From the NCBI GenBank assembly GCA_030272585.1, contig BSYQ01000007.1, positions 2,360,001 to 2,424,000 of the forward strand: a stretch of 64,000 bases of DNA, read 5' to 3'. This document shows, one piece after another, positions 55,381 through 64,000 of the stretch. Below the pieces are notes generated by a model, which saw nothing but the letters and a program-made list of their open reading frames with translations, was not told where the DNA came from and did no database searches. The stretch's first letter is position 1; every line of letters starts with the position of its first letter. The translations under genes were made by a program, and so were the position numbers. This stretch comes from Bryopsis sp. KO-2023 (lineage: Eukaryota > Chlorophyta > Ulvophyceae > Bryopsidales > Bryopsidaceae).

Positions 55381-57396
55381 TTGAGTGGGCCGGCCACCGA
55401 CGTCCTCCTTCGGCGACACCTGAAGGGGTGGCGAGAGTGGGTCGGTCCTGAGAGGAGAAATAAAAGGGGAAAGAGGAGAAGGAGGAGGGGCAAACGTGCG
55501 GGTAGGCGAGAACAGTGGCGTCGAGCAGGCAGGAGGATCAAGGAGCAGGAAGAGAGAATGCAACGCCAAACACAAGAGGTAGAAAGGGCCAGAAGTCTGT
55601 GGCCAGACTCATGGGCCATGCAGTGTTTGAACCATAGTAAAACAGTGGAAGCAGAAATTCTGGTGAGACAAGAGATAAAAGGGGAAGAAGAAAAGAAAAG
55701 AAGGGAAAATTCAAGGGAAGGGGAAGCAGCTGAAAAAGAATTGGGAAGAGAAAAGAAAGAAAAAGGAAAAAGAAAAGAAAAGTTTGGGTTGAAAGAAATG
55801 GGACAGACAGCAGTTCAGCTGCAGGAAAACCAGATTTGGGCAGGGGTGGTTCCCCTTGGGACTTCTGATGTAGAAAATAAAACGTTTGCCACAGAAAAGG
55901 AAAGAAAAGAGGAAAAGGTGTCACTTAGAGAAAAACTGGAAGAACTGAAAATTAGTCCCCATCTTACCCCCCACCAAAAAAAAGAGCTGCTGGATCTTCT
56001 GCAGCAATACCCGGATGCCTGTGCTTGGTCCTCGGATCAAGTCGGGCAAACCAACATCCTATACCACGAGATCCCCACCGGAGATCATTCCCCCATCAGG
56101 CAGAATCCCTACCGGTTCAGCTTTGCGGAGAACCAGGTGGTGAAATCGGAGGTGGCGAGGATGCTCCTGGACGGAGTGGTGCGGAAGTCGAAGTCCCCAT
56201 GGGCCTCACCGATCGTCCTAGTCCCAAAGCCAGATGGATCGGTGCGGTTCTGCGTCGATTACCGCAAGCTCAACAAGGTGACCACCCGGGATAGCTTCCC
56301 CCTCCCAAGGATTGAGGATGCAATCAATCAGTTCTCGGAGGCGAAGTATTTCACGGCACTCGATCTGCGATCGGGGTACTGGCAGGTCAGGATGAGTCCT
56401 GCTGCAGCAGAAAAGACGGCATTCATCACTCAGGAGGGGCTTTATGAGTTCGTGGTGATGCCCTTCGGGCTCAGTAACGCCCCAGCGACCTTCCAGAGGA
56501 TGATGAATGAGGTGCTGGGACCCATGCTGTGGAAGGGGGTGATCGTGTACCTGGATGACATTATCATCTATGCGGAGACCTGGGAAAAGCATCAGGAGAT
56601 CCTGGCAGAAGTGCTGCAGCGGTTGAAGGAGGCCAACCTGAGGATCAGCCCGAGGAAATCGGACTTCGGGTTTGAGGAGCTGCTGTACTTGGGCCACATC
56701 GTGGGGAAAGGAGAAATAAAAATGAACCCGAAGAAGGTAGCCACAGTGGAGATGCAGGAGCCACCGGTGGATGTGTCTACTCTGCGGTCCTTCCTGGGCC
56801 TTACTTCTTACTACAGGAGATTTGTGCGCGACTATGCAAGGATCGCTGCACCTCTGACGGAGTTGTTGAAGAAGGATGTGCCATTTGAATGGAGGGAACG
56901 CCACCAACAAGCATTTGAGAGGCTGAAGAAAAGCATTACCGATCAACCAGTCCTGGCTCCACCACAGCCACACCTACCATACATTCTGCAAACAGACTGG
57001 AGCAGCCAGGCTGTGGGGGCAGTACTCTGTCAAAAGGATGAGCAAGGGAGAGAGCATGTGGTGGCTTATGCCAGCAAAAGACTCAATCCTGCTGAGAGGA
57101 ATTATTCTGCAGTGGAAGGGGAGTGCCTAGCAGTGGTGTGGGCTTGCACCTTATTTCGGCCATACACCTACGGAACGGAATTTGTGCTGCAGACTGATCA
57201 AAGAGCCTTACAATGGTTGATGACGGGTACCAAACTGACGGGGAAACTGATGAGGTGGGCACTCCGCCTACAAGAGTTTGATTTCACGATTGAGTTCCGC
57301 GCTGGGAAGAGTAACGCAAATGCGGATGCACTGACAAGGCTTCCAGTTCCGCTGGACCATCCAATAGTCAGTGGTTCCACAGCGCTTCGTCCATGA
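55381..57396 (+). CDS. Plus-strand C pol: RT and RNase H
   Basis: Same protein as 38701-40716. The gag stop (TGA at 55382-55384) overlaps its first codons in the -1 frame. RT has FCVDYRKLNK and YLDD; RNase H has LQTDWSSQAV and ends at ADALTRLPVP...ALRP. No integrase follows. Confidence 0.9.
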   Translation: MSGPATDVLLRRHLKGWREWVGPERRNKRGKRRRRRGKRAGRREQWRRAGRRIKEQEERMQRQTQEVERARSLWPDSWAMQCLNHSKTVEAEILVRQEIKGEEEKKRRENSREGEAAEKELGREKKEKGKRKEKFGLKEMGQTAVQLQENQIWAGVVPLGTSDVENKTFATEKERKEEKVSLREKLEELKISPHLTPHQKKELLDLLQQYPDACAWSSDQVGQTNILYHEIPTGDHSPIRQNPYRFSFAENQVVKSEVARMLLDGVVRKSKSPWASPIVLVPKPDGSVRFCVDYRKLNKVTTRDSFPLPRIEDAINQFSEAKYFTALDLRSGYWQVRMSPAAAEKTAFITQEGLYEFVVMPFGLSNAPATFQRMMNEVLGPMLWKGVIVYLDDIIIYAETWEKHQEILAEVLQRLKEANLRISPRKSDFGFEELLYLGHIVGKGEIKMNPKKVATVEMQEPPVDVSTLRSFLGLTSYYRRFVRDYARIAAPLTELLKKDVPFEWRERHQQAFERLKKSITDQPVLAPPQPHLPYILQTDWSSQAVGAVLCQKDEQGREHVVAYASKRLNPAERNYSAVEGECLAVVWACTLFRPYTYGTEFVLQTDQRALQWLMTGTKLTGKLMRWALRLQEFDFTIEFRAGKSNANADALTRLPVPLDHPIVSGSTALRP

Positions 57397-58846
57397 TTTA
57401 CTATGGAACCCCAGATCAGAGCTGACAAGGTGCAACCATTGTTGTCCCAATGGAAGTACTCAACAGTGGTAGGGGACACTTGAATTTTGTGAGGTTTTTG
57501 CATATTTCTTGCCTACCATTGTTGTTGCAAAAGATCAAGGGGGAAAAAGTGGATCAATGGATGGATAAGGATCAAATGAAATATTTGGAAAGAAAGGATT
57601 TGCCTGCTGGGAGTCAAGCTGAGGCAAAAGTGCACAGAAGAAGTCGACGATATTGAAGGGTAGCAGGAGATGCTCACCCACTCAAGTACTTGAGCAGAGA
57701 AAGAGAATGGCGACAGGTGCCAAATGAGGAACAACGATAGTCTGTGGTTCGAGATATCCACAGACAGAATGCGCACATCGGCGGGAGAGGATTGAGCCAG
57801 AAGAGTGCAGCAGCTGCACTGCAGCAAGAGTTATATATCAAAAGAGGAAGAGCAAGTGTGGCAGACGTGCCATAACTGCAGAGAGAGTCAGAAAGCGCCT
57901 AAGGAACTATATCCATTACGGCAGCATGAGAGAGAGAAAGCGCCTAAGGGACTTCATCCACTACGGCAGCATATACTGTTGAGAGCTTGGGAGAAAACAA
58001 AACAGCGGAAAAAGGGGAAAGACATGAAGTGGCAGAACTTCTACAGAAGCCGGGCGTTCAACTAAGGAAAGGACGACTATACCATTCGGAGACCGATTGA
58101 CTAGTGGTACGGATGGATCGCGAAATACAATATGGTATTTTCTGGTTTTGTTTTGTTTTGTATTGTTTGTTTTGTTTGGTATTGCTGTATTTCTGCAGCA
58201 GCAGTGGGTGGGTTTTTATTTTGTTTTTGGTTCTATTTTGTTCTTGGGTACTATTTCTGCAGGAATAGTACTCAGTCAGTCGATAGGGAAAAGGATTTTT
58301 CTTTTGATACTTTTTGAGCTCAATAGAGAACTGGGGAATGAAAGGGGGATACACAAGGGACAAACAGGGAAAAACTGGTCACTTTGACCTGTAGGGGTGA
58401 AAGAATAGCTGGTAGATGTGAGGAAAAAAAAAGGGGAGAACTGATTGAAGTGCAGCACCACTGGTTTACATTCGAGTGCTCTTTGAACAGTCCTGCTGGG
58501 TTTAAAGAACAGCTGATGGCTGTGATTAAAAAAAAAAAAGGGGGGACCTGTTTGAGGAACAACATTGTTAGTTTACATTTTGATGTCCTTGAACAGTTTT
58601 GCTGTGGAAATTAAAAATAAAATGGATCTGCAGTAACAATGGGCACTTGTTTTGTGTTTCTGAGCACTACGTCTACAGACATAGTAGCCAGTCAGGCAGT
58701 TAAGCGAAACATTTTCTTGTTGATACTTTTTGGAAAAGTTCTGGGAACAACTAGCTAACAACTATAGACCAGGCATAGAAGAAGTTCCGAGGGGAGTGTT
58801 AAACTTTTGGGGACAAAAGTTAAGGGAAGAGGGGAGTGGTTACAGC
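57397..58846 (+). other. Plus-strand C 3' region: integrase remnant and internal repeats
   Basis: Second copy of 40717-42166. The integrase remnant is at 57805-58065. The palindrome GGTTACAGCTGTAACC lies at 58839-58854. Confidence 0.65.
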
Positions 58847-59457
58847 TGTAACCCCCAACCACGTCGCCTCCACCGATTTCGTCACACTGGCCAGGGCCAG
58901 AGTGCTGTCGAGTAGAGGGGAGGTAGTTAGGGCAGTCTTACAAGGTTTGAGTGGGGTTTACAGTCACCCAGGGCAGTCCTGCCATAGCAGTCCCACCACA
59001 GCCTAGAGGTAGCAGTTCAGCTACAAGGTTGACTAGGTTGGACAGTCCTAGGGATTGGTACTGAGGGAGTGAGTGGACTTTGGGTGGTTAGAAAGATCAG
59101 TTAGGCTTGATGGGTTAGGTTGTCTTAATCAGTAGGTGGGATCCTAGGCGATCAATGGGACAAGGGTGAGTCAGGCTGCAGCCTATTTCAATGGCTGATC
59201 TTAGGGTATTGTACTTCTTGGTGCGGATCTTCTGGGTTAGGTTCTTGTGTTTTGTTCGAGTGTGGACCTTTTTGATTGTTGTAAGAAAGCTTTTGAGAAG
59301 AGACCTGAGTAAAGTGCCTTGCAAAGGCCGTGTGATCAAGTTCAAGAGGGGCTGTCCCCACTTCTGCCGTTCCAGTTCTGCAGAAACGCCACCACAACCG
59401 TTAAGTACGGCTGCAGGGGTGACCCCAGCGGTCAAGGCGACGCAATTTGTGGTTACA
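58847..59457 (+). repeat. 3' LTR of the plus-strand C element (611 bp)
   Basis: Matches 42167-42770 with the extra terminal GGTTACA. The next bases, CACGACG, are element A sequence. Confidence 0.86.
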
Positions 59458-59696
59458 CACGACGACCAGCTCCCAATCGTCATTTTCACTATGTGGGAGA
59501 AGAAGTCCTAATCCGGGATTACGATCGTCTGTCGCGCGAATTGGGAAAACTGGAGCCGATTTGGAAGGGACCTTACAGAATCATTACTCACATTTCCGGT
59601 AGAAGGTTCAAGGTAGCTCCAGTCACGAGGGAAGTTAAAAAGGGACGCAAGCCTTACTTAATACTTCATGCCAACCAGATGAAGCATTACTACTAG
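59458..59696 (+). CDS. Element A polyprotein, segment 4: integrase C-terminus
   Basis: The frame RRPAPNRHFHYVGEEVLIRDYDR is followed by a GPY-type motif (IWKGPYRIITH) and ends HYY with TAG at 59694-59696. It is the integrase C-terminal domain of A. The join to segment 3 cannot be read exactly, because the C array replaced the junction and some codons of A seem to be missing. Confidence 0.82.
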
Positions 59697-59781
59697 GCTT
59701 TGAGGGATCTCCTATTTTTTTACTAATTTATTTCTCTTTGCGAAATTTCGTTATATCGGAGTTTTTCTGCGCGGTGAAGCG

Positions 59782-59954
59782 TGTTGGGAATTTGATTTCA
59801 GAGTAGCCTTAATTTCTGTAGATGTGAACTAAATTAGTTGATGAGAGGAGAGATCTTGAAGTATAAGTTTGGAAAGTGGGATTGTGTCCGAGAACAATTT
59901 TCTGTAAGAAAAAAACACTTGTTCAAAACAAGGCTAAGGCTGGCGATATTAACA
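59782..59954 (+). repeat. 3' LTR of element A (173 bp)
   Basis: Matches 13106-13278 with no difference seen by eye. Followed by GCGC. Confidence 0.93.
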
Positions 59955-60325
59955 GCGCCAAATTCTGTAAGCATCCGTGAAAAGTGCACGAAAGAGACGC
60001 GTACAATTCATTCTGAAAATTTCGAGGGAAAATAAAAAAAAGGCATGGGGAGAAAGAATGGAACAGCCCACAAATCGGTAGAAGGTCGCCAAAGCAAACA
60101 AAACAAAACGAACAATCAAACATCAAATTGCATTGTGGAGGAGAATTGCCGAAGCAAACAGACGGAAAGACAGGGAAGGGATGCATACTCTTAACGTAAA
60201 TTTGATGGACAAAAATTTGTTTCCCAAGTGGAGCGAGGCTGACTGGATCAACCTACTGAAACACACAGAAGCTTCAAATTTCTGTTATGGTGTACTGTCT
60301 TCGTTCTTTAAACGCCGACCCCACC
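59955..60325. promoter_or_regulatory. Right half of the divergent SDE2/PNPase 5' region
   Basis: About 370 bp between the element A 3' LTR and the PNPase start. A-rich near 60,030-60,120. No separate gene is supported; the ORF crossing the PNPase start in another frame is a shadow. Confidence 0.5.
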
Positions 60326-63300
60326 ATGCCGAACGCTTTGCTGCACAACGTCGGCACGCGTCGACTTGGTTGCTTCACGTCCACAGCCCAAAACTGTGCG
60401 TGCTGTTCCGATGCCGCGAGAAATCGACCTCAGTCCCAGCGACGCCCGTTAAGCGGACCAAGCAGCCGTTTCTTCGAAAAGGTTTCCGTACACCCTTCGA
60501 AAAATTCCCTCCGACAGTCTGGAGTGGTTGCGGATGCGCCGGAGGTGGCGACCGTTTACCCCATCCCTGAACGAAAACGGTTGGAGGTGGACGTGGGCGG
60601 CAGAAAGGTTGGCCTGGGAGTCTGAAGTTATTTTGAAAACCAGATTCTGCTGTGTTTTTTTTTGTTTTTTTCTTTTAATTTATTTGTTCTTCTCTTCAAC
60701 AAAGATGCATGTGTCACATTGATGTGGGATATCATGTGGTCATGATGCAGATATATTTAGAAACTGGCGAAGTGGGCCGTCAAGCTAATGGTGCAATTTT
60801 GGCTTCGGATGGAGAGACGGTAATTGAGGATCAGCAACTCAGGACATCTGCGGAATCTGAAAGAAGAACCCCCCCAAAAAAAAATTGATATTAATACATT
60901 TACTGCACCACTCTCATCAGTTTATCCATTCAATTGTCGGGCAAACCTACACTGTGGCCTTCATCTTGGAGGGGCCCCATTTGGCCACTGTCCATTTCCA
61001 TTTTTCTTTTTTTTTTGTTCCATTTCATTGTCTGCAGTAGTGATTGTAGATGCCAACACAGAATCTTTTTTAAGTGCCGCTTTTTCATTTTTTTCCTTGA
61101 AAACATTTTTTTTCTGCCCTCAGGTGATTTACACAACGGCGTGCTGTAACAATGATAAGCCCACATCATACAGTGATTTCGTGCCACTCACTGTTGATTA
61201 TCAAGAGAAATTCAGTGCAGCCGGGAAAACGAAGTAAGGAAATGATGTTTTTTTTGGAAAATGTGATCTGAATCGATGGATGATGAACGCAAGTTGTTAC
61301 AAAAAAATACCTCAATTTTGAAGAAATTCAAATTAACAGATAAAAAAGTTAAAAAAAAAATTCCCCACTGTCGGCATCATATCAGTGATATTTTCCGGCG
61401 ATCCACAGCAGGAAAAGAATTCGAAGCCCTTTTTCGTTCAACCAGTGACGTTTTTTTATCAAGAAGCAAGGTAGACCGGTTGGTTGGTTGGGTCGTGAAG
61501 AAATTGGTTGGTGTTTCCTGCAGGGGTGGTTTTATGAAACGAGATCGAGCGGTGGATCATGAAATCTTGACGGCGAGGTTGGTCGATCGCTCCATCCGTC
61601 CTCTGTTCATGGATGGCTGGGTGAATGAAACTCAGGTGTTGGAATGGGTGGTCAGTTTTGATGGGGAGCACCTCCCTGAGCCTCTGGCCATTACTGCAGC
61701 CGGCGCTGCTCTTGCAATATCGGGTATGTGTCAGGGCTGGTGGTGGGGATACAGTTGTTTTGCTGTTTTTCATTTTTTTTACTTCAAAAAATGATTATTT
61801 ATCCCAAAGAAAATAATTATAAAAACAATTTGAATTTTTGATTTTATAATTAAATTGCCAATTTAATTTTTTAGTTTAATTTTAACTTTAAAGGGGCCCT
61901 GTGTAATCTGATGAATTTGAAGAAGAATTAGGTTTAAAAAAATATGCTTTTTTTTGGGGGCAAGATTTGTGACAAATTCTGAGAATTGAAAATTCACTCT
62001 GACAAACTGTCATTTTTACTTCTTGAAGAAAAGAGATCGTGTCGATATCATTCGGAATTCAAAATTTGACGGGAGCGTCTCGTTCGTGCAGATATTCCTT
62101 TGGCAAAAGCTGTGGCAGGTGTTCGTGTCGGTTGGATCGAGGGTGAAGGCCCAGTTGTGAACCCGACGCTGGAGCAGCTGGAAAATAGCAAGCTGGATTT
62201 GCTGCTGGCCGGGACTGCGGATGCAGTGATCATGATCGAGGGCTATGCGGACTTTCTGTCAGAGGAAGACATGATGAAGGTCCCCAAGAGAAAGTCCTGT
62301 GGATATTGGTGCAAATGTAAAGACCCCTCACACATTGAGGCCAAATTTTTTGTGTTGCCAGTTAAAAAATCTTTCCACCTTTTCGTCGCCCAGTTTTTTT
62401 TTTTTTTTTTTTTAATCGGTTAATATACTTCGCTAAGTCTAGCCAATTTGACCTTTTTTTTCGGGTCGAAATTCTTTCTAGTTTTGACGGTACGTAGGGA
62501 ATAAGCATCGCCCCCTGAACCCGACACCTCAAGCTTGTGTTACTTTTCTGGTTTTCAAATATATTTGAAATTGAAATTATTCTACACACACGGCCGAAAA
62601 GGTCGAGTGCAGCCTGTTCTCGGAAATGTGGTACAGGTTGACTCAGGAAAAAAAAACACACACTGTACCATTGCCATGCCCATATCTAGGTCTCTACCTT
62701 GTCAAATCTATATTCAAAAAGAAACACAGTGTTGTATCTTGGTGCGTTTCGATGTGGTCAGAAGAGAGGTTTACGAAACGGAAAGAAAAAGCTACTGTTA
62801 GGTGCTGCTCTTTTTGTTTTTTTCGTCGAACATCATCCAGACAGCTGGGGGCCAGCCCAGCTTTCAAAAAAGAAAACGACACAATGCTGCTGTCTCCGGT
62901 AAAAGCAGCCATCGTAATATTGCTGTAAGAAAAATAATATTTTCAAAAATATCGCAGTGTGGGCCCTGAACAACGAAGGATGTGTTTCGCAGGCGATCGA
63001 CTTGGGGGTGAAAGCCGTGAACTCGGCTGCAGATCAAATCGCTAAATGGGCGGAACAAGTTGGGAAGCAGAAATTGATCGACTACCTCATCCCATGTCCG
63101 AGCAGCTTGGTCGACACCCTCGACAGCTTCTGTGGACTGGAGCTTAAGGAAGTTTTCAAGGAGTGGGAAAAGAAGGTCCGAGGTGCTCAAATGAAGGAAA
63201 TCTGGCAAAGAATATCGAAAAAATTCATCGAGCGCACGGAAGAGGGGCCTGAATCGGCCGAGGATCAAGAAACATACGAAGCTGTGTACTGGAAGAACGC

Positions 63301-64000
63301 CTTCAAGGTGAGAAGTGATTCTCAAACGTTGCATGTTGGGTCGAGGATGCACACGAGGTGGATGGTGGTGTTTTTTAGCGTTGCTCGATCGCCTTCCGTT
63401 TCGATATGTGTATGGTTGGTTGCTTTTTTTTGTAGACCCTGCAATCGAAGATCATCCGTGAGCGAGTTTTCAGCGAAGGGGTTCGAATCGATGGGCGTGG
63501 AGTCGAGGAAATTCGACCCATCTCGTCCAGAGCGACGATCCTCCCTAGAACGCATGGCAGTACGCTTTTCACCCGGGGAAGCACTCAGGCATTGTGCGTT
63601 GCCACGTTGGGTGAGACTGGTTCATCCAAGGAAAATTACAAGAAATCGTGATGGGGAGTCCCCATCAGAATTCAAGAAAATTCCACATGATTGCTTGACA
63701 AAGGGGGCACAAGCTTCTGGTTTCCCCCCTTGATGGGATGCGTATTACAATTCGAAAGGGCTTTGTCTGATCGCTCGCGTCTGCCCATATGTTCCAATTC
63801 CATTTCAAATGATTGCTCGCTTGGAATGTTCTAGAATTATACCTCGACATCAGAAAGTAAGGTCCAGAAAGAAGATCAAGATTAAGATTAATAAGATTAA
63901 GGGAATAGTTTTCGATTTCATGGGGGTGTTTTTCATGTTCCTGTGGGCAGGTGGGCGGAAATCGGCTCAGAGAGTGAATACGATCAAGGTGGATGATGTT
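60326..64000 (+). CDS. PNP: Plastid-type polynucleotide phosphorylase, 5' eight exons (partial)
   Basis: Exons: 60326-60607, 60751-60819, 61124-61233, 61524-61723, 62092-62279, 62993-63307, 63436-63610 and 63951 onward, all with GT-AG introns and consistent phases. The start [15 protein letters not shown] lies in context ACCATG; an S/T/R-rich extension of about 70 residues looks like a transit peptide. The first RNase PH domain has [39 protein letters not shown] and [15 protein letters not shown]. An all-helical linker follows in exon 6. The second RNase PH domain begins in exon 7 ([33 protein letters not shown]) and continues in exon 8 (SAQRVNT). KH and S1 domains should be beyond the edge. 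PNPase degrades and polyadenylates organellar RNA. Plastid rather than mitochondrial targeting is an inference from sequence resemblance. Confidence 0.92.

Larger units (their letters stand above)
29892..59457. repeat. Array of family C elements with a 16,680-bp period
   Basis: 29892-42770 and 46574-59457 are two copies of the same composite: a minus-strand C element followed by the pol half and LTR of a plus-strand C element. The gag half (42784-46573) lies between them once. Corresponding ORFs are offset by exactly 16,680 bp. Both outer ends are 3' LTR ends (TGTAACC on the left, GGTTACA on the right), and no target duplication is shared across the array. Confidence 0.85.
42167..59457 (+). 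mobile_element. Plus-strand C element, interrupted by C-minus copy 2
   Basis: LTRs 42167-42770 and 58847-59457. gag 42900-46573 and 55363-55384, pol 55381-57396. About 8.5 kb without the insert. The insert (46574-55356) is flanked by GATAAG, a 6-bp duplication, and its removal restores the gag C-terminal frame. Confidence 0.87.
13106..59954 (+). mobile_element. Element A: outer LTR retrotransposon with B and C elements nested inside
   Basis: Bounded by two 173-bp LTRs (TG...CA) in which no difference was seen by eye, and flanked by GCGC. Removing the nested B and C insertions leaves about 5.7 kb. Domain order is hydrophobic leader, aspartic protease, dUTPase-like, RT, RNase H, integrase, with integrase following RT as in Ty3/Gypsy and retroviral elements. 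Internal segments are 13279-14527, 20333-22166, 27972-29891 and 59458-59781. Identical LTRs make the outer insertion recent, and the nested elements more recent still. Confidence 0.92.

Noticed and set aside
60133-60570. ORF of 145 codons upstream of and overlapping PNPase exon 1
   Set aside because: Wrong frame relative to the PNPase coding exon and no family resemblance; shadow of exon 1.

Overview
This is a nuclear contig from a photosynthetic eukaryote, most likely an alga or another member of the plant lineage. Three things point there: a plastid-type polynucleotide phosphorylase (PNPase) with an S/T/R-rich N-terminal extension, a TBC1D13-like Rab GAP that looks closer to plant than animal versions, and a chromodomain Ty3/Gypsy element with a plant-style zinc knuckle. 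Host genes have GT-AG introns, so several are spread over short ORFs that mean little singly. The species cannot be named from the sequence.

Layout. 1-13.1 kb is host sequence. It holds the edge of an MSI1/RBBP4-like WD40 gene (minus), unrecognised DNA, a TBC-domain gene (minus), a 3-kb polypyrimidine tract with long poly-C and poly-T runs, an ankyrin-repeat gene (minus), an unrecognised ORF, and a three-exon SDE2 gene (minus). 13,106-59,954 is one 46.8-kb nest of LTR retrotransposons bounded by 173-bp LTRs and a 4-bp duplication (GCGC). 59,955-64,000 is host again, with eight exons of a plastid-type PNPase running off the right edge. Without the nest, the SDE2 and PNPase start codons lie about 870 bp apart and head to head, so the nest sits in a shared 5' region.

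The nest. Outer element A (plus) encodes protease, a possible dUTPase-like domain, RT, RNase H and integrase, with a hydrophobic leader where Gag should be. Two 5,800-bp copies of chromovirus B (B1 minus, B2 plus) interrupt A, each with intact 272-bp LTRs and a 5-bp target duplication. Family C fills A's integrase region from 29,892 to 59,457. C has about 600-bp LTRs, gag-PR and RT-RNase H but only a remnant of integrase. A plus-strand C is itself interrupted by a minus-strand C, and that composite is repeated with a 16,680-bp period, which suggests LTR-LTR recombination. All three families have the same primer-binding site, TGGTTTCGGAGC.

Most notable: (1) the B polyprotein has a domain resembling phage-type DNA N6-adenine methyltransferase (Dam, with an NPPF motif) between zinc knuckle and protease, and no capsid domain; (2) family C seems to depend on an integrase supplied in trans, and its copies differ by a GT-AG-bounded 209-bp segment, as if one came from a spliced RNA; (3) A carries a signal-peptide-like leader and a membrane-like segment in place of Gag; (4) gene conversion and LTR recombination have reshaped the C array. 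Everything was read by eye; no database search or alignment program was run.
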